Below, piece after piece: positions 42,643-51,984 of a stretch of DNA of 64,000 nucleotides; within the stretch, counting starts at the first letter, position 1, and every line of letters starts with the position of its first letter. The notes under the pieces were generated by a model. The model saw only the letters and a list, made by a program, of their open reading frames with translations, was not told the DNA's origin and searched no databases. Source of the stretch: an uncultured Bacilli bacterium (lineage in GTDB: Bacteria > Bacillota_I > Bacilli_A > RF39 > UBA660); NCBI GenBank assembly GCA_934167485.1, contig CAKPKL010000006.1, forward strand, positions 1-64,000. The letters are read 5' to 3'. Position numbers and translations under genes: made by a program.

Positions 42643-44907
42643 TTATATATATTTATTTATAATATCCATAATTTTATTATATTCATTCATTAACTCTTCA
42701 AAATGTTCATTTATATAATCTTTATTATTTTCTTTACTTTTCATTTCATGTTCATATGATAATTCTGCTAATTTCTTAAATCCTAAATACTTACTATCAC
42801 TCTTTAGTGCATGTACATCTATCGCATATTCACTCATATTTCCACTCTCTTTATTTTCTTTTAATCGTTGTATTCTTTTCTTATTCTCTTCTATAAATGT
42901 TTCTAATGTTTCATTATACATATCTATATCTCCTAGTAATTCTAAACTAGAATCTACATCTATATCATTTTCTTTTAAATAATCTATATTATTTTTTTTA
43001 TCATTACTATTTAATGTTGGATCTCCAAATCTTCTATTTAATTCAGCTATCTCTTCATCTGTTATTGGTATTACTTTATGTATATCTTCTTCTTTTTCTT
43101 TTGTAAATATTTTATTTAAAGCTCTATTTAATTCTGTATTTTCTATCGGTTTACTTAAATAATCATTAAACCCTACCTCTATATACTTATCTCCAACTCC
43201 ACTCATCGCATCGGCTGTAAGAGCTACTACTGGTATATTAAACCCTTCTATTTCTTTTAATTTCTTTAATGTATCTTTACCACTCATCTTTGGCATCATT
43301 ATATCCATAAATATTATATCGTATTTATTCCCACTTTTTATCTTTTCTATACAATCAAATCCACTACTGGATGTCTCTACCTCTAATAGTTTTTCTTTTA
43401 ATAACTTTGATGCCACTTTTAAATTTAATAAATTATCATCTACTACTAATACTTTCTTATTTGGAAACTCTATTTCTTGTTGTTCTTCTTTTACCTCTAA
43501 TATGCTTCCATCTACTATTTTTTGACTTAAAAATATTGTAAATTTACTTCCCTTTCCATATGTTGAATCTACTACTACTTTTCCATTCATCATCTCTACT
43601 AAATTCTTTGTTATTGCAAGTCCTAAACCTGTTCCTTCTAATGTTGTATTTTTATCTTCATCTAATCTATTAAATTTAGTAAACAGTTTATCCATTTTTT
43701 CTTTCTTTATTCCTCTTCCTGTATCTTTAACTGATATTACTAATTTACATATTCCTTTTTCATTTACACAACTTATTTTAAAATCTATATATCCTTCCTC
43801 TGTATATTTAACTGCATTAGTAAGTAAATTTAATATTACTTGTTGTACTTTTCCCTTATCTCCATATAATACATTTGGTATATCTTTTGCAAAATCACAT
43901 CTTAATTCTATATTTTTTTCTCCTATTTTAACTTTAGTCATATTAATAAGATTCTTTAATACTTCATTTATATTATAATTACCTTCTACTAATTCCATTT
44001 TATTAGCTTCTATTTTACTTATATCTAATATTCCATTTACTATATCAAGTAATGTATCTGAAGCTGTTACTATATCACTAGCATTTTCTTTTGCTTCTTC
44101 TAATGTCTTAGATGTTCCTATACATTGACTAAATCCTTTTATTGCATTTAATGGTGTCCTTATTTCATGTGACATACTACTTAAGAAATCACTTTTGGCA
44201 TTATTTGCCTTCTCTGCTGTATTTTTTGCCAACTCTAATTCTTGAATCATTTTTACATCTGGATTCTCTATTGTATGATACATTAATGCAGTAACTATAG
44301 AATGACAAGTTAATAAAAGTGTTATTTTGGGATTTGAATTTTGAACAAACATAACAATTAACGATAAAACAATAAAAACCATTAATGGTATATATTCTTT
44401 CGAGTTAAGCTTTTTTATATTTTTTAACAAGCAAAATATCATTATTAACACCATTATAAAACTCAAAAAATAAATAAAATTAACACTTAACCCAGTGGAA
44501 TAACAAAAATTATCTTTATATACTATATTTGTTGGTAAAATTAATATTAATATAAACACTACAAAATTTGTAAATAAAACTATATAAAATATTTTATCAG
44601 TTTTAATAATTTTTTCTGAAAAGCTTCGAAACGATATGATAAAAATATATAATAAAAATAAAAAGGCCCACGAAAAATAATATAATAAATAAACTTTTGA
44701 TATAAGCAAACTTGTATAAGAACTAATACCTAAAAATTTAAAATAAAAATAGCCAAATATATCCACTATAATTCCCAACAAATTGATTATTAATATATTT
44801 GAATATATTTTTGTATCCAAAGTTTTTACTCTTTCTTTAAAAAAGAATGCAAAACAAAACATTAATATATAGATTAAATTACAAAACGAAAAAATTAACA
44901 TATTCAT
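42643..44907 (-). CDS. 7-TM hybrid sensor kinase with receiver and Hpt, paralogue of the 22875 gene
   Basis: 754 residues. Same order as the paralogue: about seven N-terminal helices (1-220), HisKA (SSMSHEIRTPLNAIKGFSQ), ATPase (DTGRGI, EGTGLGLAIT), receiver (VLVVDDNLLN, FMDIMMPKMSG, LSKPIE) and Hpt (VHALKSDSKYLG). Long identical stretches across the catalytic part point to duplication, whereas the membrane part is diverged, as expected if the two sense different signals. The ATG at 44907 follows GTAGGTG. Confidence 0.93.
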   Translation of the reverse strand: MNMLIFSFCNLIYILMFCFAFFFKERVKTLDTKIYSNILIINLLGIIVDIFGYFYFKFLGISSYTSLLISKVYLLYYFSWAFLFLLYIFIISFRSFSEKIIKTDKIFYIVLFTNFVVFILILILPTNIVYKDNFCYSTGLSVNFIYFLSFIMVLIMIFCLLKNIKKLNSKEYIPLMVFIVLSLIVMFVQNSNPKITLLLTCHSIVTALMYHTIENPDVKMIQELELAKNTAEKANNAKSDFLSSMSHEIRTPLNAIKGFSQCIGTSKTLEEAKENASDIVTASDTLLDIVNGILDISKIEANKMELVEGNYNINEVLKNLINMTKVKIGEKNIELRCDFAKDIPNVLYGDKGKVQQVILNLLTNAVKYTEEGYIDFKISCVNEKGICKLVISVKDTGRGIKKEKMDKLFTKFNRLDEDKNTTLEGTGLGLAITKNLVEMMNGKVVVDSTYGKGSKFTIFLSQKIVDGSILEVKEEQQEIEFPNKKVLVVDDNLLNLKVASKLLKEKLLEVETSSSGFDCIEKIKSGNKYDIIFMDIMMPKMSGKDTLKKLKEIEGFNIPVVALTADAMSGVGDKYIEVGFNDYLSKPIENTELNRALNKIFTKEKEEDIHKVIPITDEEIAELNRRFGDPTLNSNDKKNNIDYLKENDIDVDSSLELLGDIDMYNETLETFIEENKKRIQRLKENKESGNMSEYAIDVHALKSDSKYLGFKKLAELSYEHEMKSKENNKDYINEHFEELMNEYNKIMDIINKYI

Positions 44908-44950
44908 ATATAGTACACCTACTTTCGATACAATTATATAATAATATTTA

Positions 44951-44979
44951 AAAAAATAAAAGAGTTTTTACTTTTATTT
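44951..44979 (-). terminator. Terminator of the second adenylate-forming enzyme gene
   Basis: Stem AAATAAAAG/CTTTTATTT with an eight-base loop, then a short T run on the minus strand. It parallels the terminator at 25156-25183. Confidence 0.65.
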
Positions 44980-46815
44980 TTTTAATTTCAATACTTTTTG
45001 TTTTTCAAATGTATTACCATAACTTTTTCTTAATTTATCTAATTCAACCTTACCACCAAGATTTAATGGAAGCTCATCCATAACTACAATATCTTTTGGA
45101 ATTGATGGATCATCTAAATTATTTTTGCACAAACTTATTATATTGTTTTTTATTAAATTAATATCATTTTCATTTTTATATTTATCACATAAAGATATAA
45201 AAGCTACTGGAACCATTTGTTCATCAGGATGTTCAATTCCTATTACAGCACAATTTTTAATAAATGGTAAACTTTCAATATATTCAGCAATTTTATTTGG
45301 ATGAATATTAAATCCATTACGCATAAAAATTCCACTTATTCTTTCCTGATGAAAAAATTGTCCGTCTTCATCTATAATCCCTATATCTCCCATATGTAGC
45401 CAAACTTTTCCATCAGAATGGACTTTTAAGGTTTTATTGGTTTCTTCTAAATTGTTTAAATATTTCTTCATTACTGTTGGTGCACAAATACATAATTCAC
45501 CAGGTGTATTATATGGTAATTCTTTGTCTGTTCCAGGTTCAAAAACTCCTATGTTTTCAAGTGGTAATGGTACTCCAACTCCACCAAATTTATAACTTCC
45601 TGGTACAGCATATAACCCACCACCCGTATTTTCAGTTGATCCTAATCCTTGTCTTACGAATAATTTACTAGGTGTACCATTTTCAAAATAATTCTCTGAT
45701 ACATTATTTAACTTTTTTTCAATATCTTTATTTAAAGTTGCTCCTCCAGATACATAATTCTTTATTATTGAAATTTCACCTTTTTTATATTCATCACTCC
45801 TTAAAACATTCAAGCAATGAACTGGTCCACCCAAAAAGTGATCCGGTTTCACTTTTTTTAAAAGCATACCTATTTTATCTGTTACTAATTCAGGAATTAG
45901 AATTGAATTTAAACCACCACAAGTAGTATAATGCATAGCTGCTAATCCATAAGCTATTGATTGTAAAAGCACATCTAAAAATTTATCTTCTGGTTGAAAC
46001 AATCCAGTTGATATGTGTTGTATAGCTGAAGAATTTAAATTGTAGTCGGTTAAACATACACCTTTAGGTACACCAGTAGTTCCACTAGTACCAACGATTG
46101 CTGCAATATGATTTTCATTATAATATGGTTTAAGATCTACTTTTAATTTTTCTCCTTCTTTCATAAATTCTTTATACGAAACAATGCTATCACTATTTAT
46201 TTTTTTTAAATCAATATCTGATTTGCAAAATAATTCTCTAAAATTACATAAACCTTGAACAATTGGGGACAAAGACTCATAACCATTTACATATATTATG
46301 TTATCAAATTTATTATTATTAATAATATTTTTATATTTATTATAAAAACCCGAGAATAAAATAATATTTTTTATTTCATTTTCTTTTATTATTCTTTCTA
46401 ATTTCTCAGGTGCTAACATAGGAGTTAAGGCATAAGGAGTTGCTCCTATAAAATTTAATCCATAAATAGAAATTCTACTTTCAGGTATGTTTGGCAAAAT
46501 CATTGGTACTATCTCATCAATTTTTATTCCTAATAAATATGATGCTTTTGCAAATTGTTTTATTTTCTCGAAATAATCTTTGTAAGATATTTTATGCCCT
46601 TTTTTAAAATTATTAAAACTATTTCTTAACTCAATTGCTGTACTATTTAACCTATTCTTATTAAACATTTCCGCCATTTGATACATTGACATTTTAGGAA
46701 TTTCAATTGAATCAACATCAAAATTATAATATTTAAGCCATGGTTTATCTATTGATGCATATCCTGTCATCTTTTTACTTTCTTCTTTATCTAATTTATA
46801 GTGTTTATCTTCCAT
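44974..46815 (-). CDS. Adenylate-forming (acyl-CoA synthetase/ligase family) enzyme, paralogue of the 25175 gene
   Basis: 613 residues. Phosphate loop IVGTSGTTGVPKGVCLTD (about 240), HMGDIG, then MRNGFNIHPNKIAEYIE and C-terminal LPLNLGGKVELDKL with the likely catalytic lysine. N-terminal motif MTGYASIDKPWLKYY is shared with the paralogue. No carrier protein or condensing enzyme nearby. The ATG follows AAGAGGGGGA. Promoter with a palindrome in its spacer immediately upstream; 66 bases before the hybrid kinase gene, as in the other copy. Confidence 0.9.
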   Translation of the reverse strand: MEDKHYKLDKEESKKMTGYASIDKPWLKYYNFDVDSIEIPKMSMYQMAEMFNKNRLNSTAIELRNSFNNFKKGHKISYKDYFEKIKQFAKASYLLGIKIDEIVPMILPNIPESRISIYGLNFIGATPYALTPMLAPEKLERIIKENEIKNIILFSGFYNKYKNIINNNKFDNIIYVNGYESLSPIVQGLCNFRELFCKSDIDLKKINSDSIVSYKEFMKEGEKLKVDLKPYYNENHIAAIVGTSGTTGVPKGVCLTDYNLNSSAIQHISTGLFQPEDKFLDVLLQSIAYGLAAMHYTTCGGLNSILIPELVTDKIGMLLKKVKPDHFLGGPVHCLNVLRSDEYKKGEISIIKNYVSGGATLNKDIEKKLNNVSENYFENGTPSKLFVRQGLGSTENTGGGLYAVPGSYKFGGVGVPLPLENIGVFEPGTDKELPYNTPGELCICAPTVMKKYLNNLEETNKTLKVHSDGKVWLHMGDIGIIDEDGQFFHQERISGIFMRNGFNIHPNKIAEYIESLPFIKNCAVIGIEHPDEQMVPVAFISLCDKYKNENDINLIKNNIISLCKNNLDDPSIPKDIVVMDELPLNLGGKVELDKLRKSYGNTFEKQKVLKLKK

Positions 46816-46849
46816 AATTTTCCCCCTCTTGGATATAAATACTACTTAA

Positions 46850-46878
46850 ATTATACATACTTAAATAAATTAAGTCAA
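46850..46878 (-). promoter_or_regulatory. Promoter of the second adenylate-forming enzyme gene with palindromic operator
   Basis: Minus-strand TTGACT (46878-46873), 17-base spacer, TATAAT (46855-46850). The palindrome ACTTAAATAAATTAAGT (46859-46875) fills the spacer and touches the -35. A regulator binding it should repress. The palindrome type is shared with 27023-27114. Confidence 0.75.
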
Positions 46879-46975
46879 TAAATTTAATAGTTTAACTATT
46901 ATACATCATAATTTTTATAAGTAAACGAAATTGCACGAATTGTCTGTTTTTGCGTATAAAAAAAGACAAGTAAAC

Positions 46976-47173
46976 TTATCTTTTATAATTCATAGTATCT
47001 CTATAATATTGTTTTCCTAATTCTACAAGTCTTTTAGTCATAAGACCACCTACAGTACCATTTAATCTACTTGTTGTATCAGCACCTAGTGTTATTCCAA
47101 GTTCACGTGATATCTCGTATTTTAAATTTTCTATAGCGTCTTTAGAACCTTTAACAACTAACTTATTATTCAT
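46976..47173 (-). CDS. Alpha/beta-type small acid-soluble spore protein (SASP)
   Basis: 65 residues. These proteins coat spore DNA and protect it from UV and heat. Conserved: LKYEISRELGI (region cut by the germination protease GPR), TTSRLNGTVGGLMTKRLVELG. The start has GAGGTGAAA upstream. It shares a family with the gene at 47441-47650 and so represents a duplicated set. Confidence 0.96.
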   Translation of the reverse strand: MNNKLVVKGSKDAIENLKYEISRELGITLGADTTSRLNGTVGGLMTKRLVELGKQYYRDTMNYKR

Positions 47174-47402
47174 AATTTCACCTCATTAATATTATCTGTA
47201 CTAATATATTTTTAACACTTGAATATTTTTTCCAGTCAAATATTTTCTTACTAGTAATTTCTACTACTAATAAATTTTTATTTAATACAAAGAATAATAA
47301 AGGGAAATGATTTAGATGTTAAAAGCTCTTCATTTTCTTCTTTAGTAATTTTTTCCCAAAAAGTATCCATCTATTTTAAAAAGTTCTATGTATTAGAGCT
47401 TT

Positions 47403-47433
47403 TTAAATAAAAAGATAGCAAATAATCGCTATC
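47403..47433 (-). terminator. Terminator of the upstream SASP gene
   Basis: Stem GATAGC/GCTATC with loop GATTATTT, then TTTTTATTT on the minus strand. The rest of 47174-47402 is AT-rich; a 30-codon ORF (47278-47370) has no convincing start site. Confidence 0.8.
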
Positions 47434-47440
47434 CATTTTC

Positions 47441-47650
47441 TTATTTAGCTTGGTAGTTAGTTCCACCTAAATGTTGTTCACCCATTTGAACTAATCTCTT
47501 AGTGATTTCTCCTCCAACTGAACCATTAGCTCTTGAAGTAGCATCAGGACCCATATTAACTCCTAATTCACTAGCTATTTCATATTTCATTTTTTCGATT
47601 GCTTGTTTAGCTCCAGGTACAACAAATTTACTATTTAATTTGTTATTCAT
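47441..47650 (-). CDS. Alpha/beta-type small acid-soluble spore protein (SASP)
   Basis: 69 residues. MKYEIASELGVNMGPDATSR, followed by NGSVGGEITKRLVQMGE, covers the DNA-binding core and the GPR protease site. The start follows AGGAGGTGAAA. A possible sigma-G promoter lies upstream. More typical in sequence than the second copy. Confidence 0.97.
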   Translation of the reverse strand: MNNKLNSKFVVPGAKQAIEKMKYEIASELGVNMGPDATSRANGSVGGEITKRLVQMGEQHLGGTNYQAK

Positions 47651-47672
47651 AATTTCACCTCCTGTACATTTT

Positions 47673-47702
47673 TAATTTGTGTACAAAGATGAAATTTATA
47701 CT
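47673..47702 (-). promoter_or_regulatory. Possible sigma-G-type promoter of the SASP gene
   Basis: Minus-strand AGTATA (47702-47697), 17-base spacer, CAAATTA (47679-47673), resembling the forespore sigma-G pattern (GNATR, 17-18, CATNNTA). It lies 23 bases upstream of the ATG. Assignment rests on this similarity alone. Confidence 0.45.
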
Positions 47703-47726
47703 AAAAATTTTTGGTAATTTTTTCCG

Positions 47727-48899
47727 TTATAACAAATCATTATAATTATCATTTTTTAAATTAGTTATAACTTCCACAGAATCAATACATTCATCAATAA
47801 GTTTCTCATAATCAAAACTCATTTCATACAATAAACATTTATTGATATCAGGATTGATTACTGGATGAGTTGGTAAAAATATAGTACAACAATCTTCATA
47901 AGGTAATATACTTGTTTCATAAGTATTAATTTTACATGCTATATCTATTATTTCTAACTTATCCATACAAGCTACAGGTCTAATAACAGGAAAATTGGTT
48001 ACACTATTAATAACACTCATACTAGTTAGAGTCTGGCTTGCTACTTGTCCAATAGATTCTCCATTAATTATAACTTTACAATTATTTTTTATAGCTAATT
48101 TATAAGCTATTCTATACATCATTCTTCTCATTATAGTAATAACATAAGAATCAGGAACATTTTTATATATAGCTTCTTGAAGACGAGTAAAAGGAATTAC
48201 ATTTACTTTTATATTACCAGAATACTCATTAATAATACTAGCAAGTTTAATAACTTTGTTTTTAGCTTCTATACTAGTATGAGGTGGTGATTCAAAATAC
48301 AAACATTCTAAATCTACTCCTCTTTTTAAAGCTAAATAGCCTGCCACAGGGGAATCTATACCACCTGATAACATTAACATACCTTTACCTTGAATACCAA
48401 CAGGATATCCACCAATACCTTTTATTTCATTAGTATAAATAAAAGTTCCTTCAGGTCTTATCTCTATAGTCACCATAATATCAGGAGAATGAACATCTAC
48501 TTTGCAATCAATATTTCTAAGTACATGACCTCCTATTATATTATTAAAATCCATACTATGTATTTCAAATGATTTATCTGCCCTTTTAGTATTAATTTTA
48601 AAAGTATTAAAATTTTCTTTCTTCAAAAGTTCAAGTACTTTATCTTTTATATCATCAACATTAGTATTTACTTTATGACATATAACTATTCCATGTATAC
48701 CAAAAACATTTTTTAATTTTTGAACTATACTAGGTGCATCATTACACTCAATATACATTCTAACTCTATCATATTTAATATTAAATTCATTACCTTTTAA
48801 TATATTTTTTATATTATTGGCAAGCAATTTAATAAAAGCATTTCTATTTGCTTTTTTTGTTGTAAGTTCTCCATATTTAATTAAAATTAAGTTCTCCAT
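47727..48899 (-). CDS. thiI: ThiI, tRNA 4-thiouridine synthase
   Basis: 390 residues. It adenylates U8 of tRNA before sulfur insertion and may support thiazole formation for thiamine. Domains: N-terminal ferredoxin-like region, THUMP (about 60-165) and PP-loop ATPase with LMLSGGIDSPVAGYL (about 178). No C-terminal rhodanese domain, as in Bacillus ThiI. The start follows TAGGTGG with a TATAAT-like -10 about 17 bases further up. The cysteine desulfurase partner is not in the neighbourhood. Confidence 0.95.
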   Translation of the reverse strand: MENLILIKYGELTTKKANRNAFIKLLANNIKNILKGNEFNIKYDRVRMYIECNDAPSIVQKLKNVFGIHGIVICHKVNTNVDDIKDKVLELLKKENFNTFKINTKRADKSFEIHSMDFNNIIGGHVLRNIDCKVDVHSPDIMVTIEIRPEGTFIYTNEIKGIGGYPVGIQGKGMLMLSGGIDSPVAGYLALKRGVDLECLYFESPPHTSIEAKNKVIKLASIINEYSGNIKVNVIPFTRLQEAIYKNVPDSYVITIMRRMMYRIAYKLAIKNNCKVIINGESIGQVASQTLTSMSVINSVTNFPVIRPVACMDKLEIIDIACKINTYETSILPYEDCCTIFLPTHPVINPDINKCLLYEMSFDYEKLIDECIDSVEVITNLKNDNYNDLL

Positions 48900-48930
48900 A
48901 AAACCACCTAAATCATTATATCAAAAAAAT

Positions 48931-48973
48931 AAAAAAAAAGATATAATGTATTATTTATAAAAACACATTATAT
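48931..48973 (-). terminator. Terminator downstream of the decayed prepilin gene
   Basis: Stem ATATAATGT/ACATTATAT with a 15-base loop, followed by a run of nine T on the minus strand. Confidence 0.75.
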
Positions 48974-49021
48974 TACTATTTAACTAAATTATATAATTGG
49001 CAAACAATTTAATATTCTAAA

Positions 49022-50148
49022 TTAATCTAATTTAGATTTTAAAATTTCTATTACTGGACGAACACCATATTGGAATGAGTATTTAATTTGATAGGGTTCT
49101 AAATCATAATAAATAGGCACTCCGCCTTTATAATCAACACCCCATGCATAACTAGAATAAGGACTTGCTGAAGAAGTCCAATAACCGTTTCCCTTCATAC
49201 TTAAATCTGCATTATTTGAGCAACCATATTTTTTACAATCTATATCTGTTCTATCATACAGCCTTCCATATTTACATCCACTTGTATTTCCTCTTTCACA
49301 AGTCTCACTATAATTTGAAGTTTTTGTATCAAAAAAATATCCAAACTCTAAAATTGATTAATTCCAAGATGTATTTTTTGTTATTTGATCTATATCTTGT
49401 ATTGTAATTAATCGAGCATTATATCCTCCATCTTTATAATTTATTATATATTTTGCTTTTCCAGTTTGAACATCTTGATCAACATTATATGTAGTTGGAC
49501 TTTCAACACCTTGCTATGCTGCCGTATCTGATTTTAATTGTTCTAATACATTGTCAGGTCCATTTACATTACTTGGCATTCCATTTTCGTCATAATAATT
49601 ATCATTCCATTGTACTAATGCTGTGGTATTATGATCTAATAAAAGATTTACTGTATCTCCATCATCATCATTAAATGCATAAAATTTCATACATCCACTA
49701 TTTACTCCTATATTACTTTGTGTTTCTATATAATTATCGCATTTTTTCCATTTGTTACATCAAAATATACTACCTAACCATTTGAATAATGACATACAGT
49801 ATCTTGATACTTATAATTATATTGATTCGCACTATACGTTATAATAACAGATCCATCCATTGTCTCTTTTGTTTTTGGATTTATAACTTCTTTTGTTTCT
49901 AAATATCCTTTTGATAATAATTTAGATAAATTAACACAACTTTCTTTTGAATCAAAATTAGCATTCATTCCTTCTTTTAAATAGTAATCTCTAGCTGCTT
50001 CTTCTATAGTTAATTTTTGTCTTTCTAAAAGGGTATTTTTTGTATTTTTTATAATTTTATTTGTAACTATTACTGTAATTGTAGCTATGATTGCAATTAC
50101 TGTTATTACTGCTAGTAATTCTATTAAGGTAAAACCTTTATTTCTCAT
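49022..50148 (-). pseudogene. Decayed prepilin-like surface protein gene, three stops and one frameshift
   Basis: Reading on past the stop at 49774-49776 (TAG) the coding signal continues: VVYFDVTNGK, then after a single-base loss in an A run, CDNYIETQ and GCMKFYAFNDDDGDTVNLL, stop TAG at 49514-49516, QGVESPTTYNVDQDVQTGKA, stop TAA at 49358-49360, SILEFGYF, and finally YWTSSASPYSSYAWGVDYK and YGVRPVIEI, ending with TAA at 49022. The C-terminal WTSSAS...GVRPVI pattern is typical of an external domain fused to prepilin signals in gut Bacillota. The original product was about 370 residues. Confidence 0.8.
49774..50148 (-). CDS. Prepilin-type N-terminal fragment of the decayed gene
   Basis: 124 residues still open. 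MRNKGFTLIELLAVITVIAI is a classical prepilin leader: processing would occur after the Gly of KGFTLIE, with N-methylation of Phe by a type IV prepilin peptidase (none in the window). The rest is a short helical spine and the beginning of the external domain. The start has AGAGGGAAAAG, 10 bases after the TPM gene, so it may still be translated from that operon, but the product is truncated. Confidence 0.7.
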   Translation of the reverse strand: MRNKGFTLIELLAVITVIAIIATITVIVTNKIIKNTKNTLLERQKLTIEEAARDYYLKEGMNANFDSKESCVNLSKLLSKGYLETKEVINPKTKETMDGSVIITYSANQYNYKYQDTVCHYSNG

Positions 50149-50158
50149 ACTTTTCCCT

Positions 50159-50857
50159 CTATTTTTTTGTATTATTATTTATTATTGTTTGTGTTGTATC
50201 TGTAGTTATAAATTTATCCTCTCTTGTATTTATTACTAAACTTCCATCTACTAAATAGTAATCAGCATCATTTTTCTTATGTATCATTTTATTTCTTAAT
50301 ATTAATATTACAAGTATTACTGTAGGTATTATAAATGAGGTTAATATAATTTTAATCCAATCAACTGATATTTTAGTATCATACTTTGAATAATCAACAC
50401 CTTCTTTTGCAAATTTATCTGCATTTGTTATAAATGTATTAAATATGTTATATGAACTTGATTTTAAATCTATTTTGGAATTAATTTTATTTATTCTATT
50501 ACTATCATATATTTTAACAGCTTTACCAGTTACTAAAATATATGATTCACCTTTGCTTAAGTCAAGAACAAATATTATTCCATCTTTATTTAATCCTGTA
50601 CCAAAATTATTTGTTTGATAAAAAGCTTTTGTATATTCTTCTATATTTGATTTACTATGATAACGAACTGCAACTAATACCATATCCATTTGATAAGTAT
50701 TTATATATTTATCAATTTTTGTTTTTAAAGCTGTCTCTTCTTTATCTGTAAGTACTTGTGCATAATCATACATTTTTAATGAATTATCAAAAGCATTAGC
50801 ACTACCAATACCTATAAACATTAAACATAAAATTATAATTATTCTTAATTTTTTCAT
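50159..50857 (-). CDS. TPM-domain membrane protein
   Basis: 232 residues. Cleavable signal peptide (residues about 1-22, ending SANA), TPM domain (about 25-150; MYDYAQVLTDKEETALKTKI, LVAVRYHSKSNIEEYTKAF, GIIFVLDLSKG), then one membrane helix (about 168-188) and a short cytosolic tail. The TPM domain occurs in envelope repair proteins of the Psb32 type; exact activity unknown. It overlaps the upstream zinc-ribbon gene by one base (TAATG), so the two are coupled. Confidence 0.88.
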   Translation of the reverse strand: MKKLRIIIILCLMFIGIGSANAFDNSLKMYDYAQVLTDKEETALKTKIDKYINTYQMDMVLVAVRYHSKSNIEEYTKAFYQTNNFGTGLNKDGIIFVLDLSKGESYILVTGKAVKIYDSNRINKINSKIDLKSSSYNIFNTFITNADKFAKEGVDYSKYDTKISVDWIKIILTSFIIPTVILVILILRNKMIHKKNDADYYLVDGSLVINTREDKFITTDTTQTIINNNTKK

Positions 50858-51903
50858 TATATCACCTTAAAATAACTAAGTGCAAAAGAAATAGTAAATG
50901 TAAGTAAAAATAACATTACCCATATTAATATTGCTTTTCCTTTATCTATTGGTATATTTCCTACCATTTTACCAGTTTGTCCATTCATAGCAAACGTATA
51001 TATTTTGTTTTTATATTTTATATTTAACATCCATACTGGAAGAAGTACATATGAATTATCTTTATTATTTAAATTAATTGAGTGTCTAATACTTTCAATT
51101 TCATCATAATCGCTCATGTCTTTTTTCATTTGATTTATAAAAGAAGTCTTTACTCTATTTTGTGCGATTACTTCTGCTTCACCTTTTGATATATCATATT
51201 TTTCAGATAAAAATCCTGACAAATATGAATAATTAAATGTCTTTAGGTCATCATATTTAAAAGGTTCTATAGAATTCATAATATTATCTGCAAACTTTTT
51301 AGAACCATCTACAGGTATTTTATTAAAAGACATATCTCCACCACGAGTTACCAAATATGTATCTGTTTTTGTATATTTATATTCTCCACTTCTCCAAGTA
51401 GTTATCTTTTTACAATCTGCTTCTATTAATCCTTTAGCATCATAATCATATAACCAAAATGGTATATATACTCCACTCATTTCTTTTATGTTTTTACTAT
51501 TATTAAATTCACTTGGAGTAAGTAATCTACCTTTTCTTATATTTTTAAATGCTTTTATTGCATCTTTTTTTGTTTTTTTAAACGGTATTATATACTTAGG
51601 ACTAAATTCTCCTTGTAATTTACTTTTTAATATAGTTGTATTTTTACAGTATATGCATGATGTTGTGCTGACATTAGGATCAGCTATTACCTCAGCTCCA
51701 CAATTTGGACAACTATAAGTATCTAAATCATCACTAGAATTAATTGTCTCATTTAATTGTTTACCAGTTGATTCTATGTATGAATTTAAATCATCTAAAT
51801 TATAACTTTTTTTACAATACTCACATACCCAATTTTGACCTTCTGGATTAAACCTTAATACTGCATTACAACTAGGGCATTTGTGGTCTAATGCATCTTT
51901 CAT
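50857..51903 (-). CDS. Double zinc-ribbon membrane protein
   Basis: 348 residues. Two N-terminal zinc ribbons (CPSC/CEYC, about 9-29, and CPNC/CIYC, about 64-85), a middle domain of about 200 residues (YIIPFKKTKKDAIKAFKNI, SGVYIPFWLYDYD) and a C-terminal membrane helix (about 325-345). Similar proteins are often labelled TFIIB-type zinc ribbon or PriA-like by automated annotation, but no helicase motif is present. The start MKDALDH follows GTAGGTG; the frame extends further without support. Coupled to the TPM gene, suggesting an envelope-linked pair. Confidence 0.85.
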   Translation of the reverse strand: MKDALDHKCPSCNAVLRFNPEGQNWVCEYCKKSYNLDDLNSYIESTGKQLNETINSSDDLDTYSCPNCGAEVIADPNVSTTSCIYCKNTTILKSKLQGEFSPKYIIPFKKTKKDAIKAFKNIRKGRLLTPSEFNNSKNIKEMSGVYIPFWLYDYDAKGLIEADCKKITTWRSGEYKYTKTDTYLVTRGGDMSFNKIPVDGSKKFADNIMNSIEPFKYDDLKTFNYSYLSGFLSEKYDISKGEAEVIAQNRVKTSFINQMKKDMSDYDEIESIRHSINLNNKDNSYVLLPVWMLNIKYKNKIYTFAMNGQTGKMVGNIPIDKGKAILIWVMLFLLTFTISFALSYFKVI

Positions 51904-51984
51904 ATAAACACCTACTTTACTACAGTATACCACATAGAAAAAAATAAGTAATTAAGTTTTACTTATTTTTTTTAAATTTTAATT

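Noticed and set aside
47278..47370. A 30-codon minus-strand ORF between the two SASP genes
   Set aside because: It has no convincing ribosome-binding site, and the AT-rich gap makes a chance frame likely.
49022..50148. Programmed stop read-through in the prepilin gene
   Set aside because: Three different stops plus a frameshift in one gene make decay more likely than recoding.
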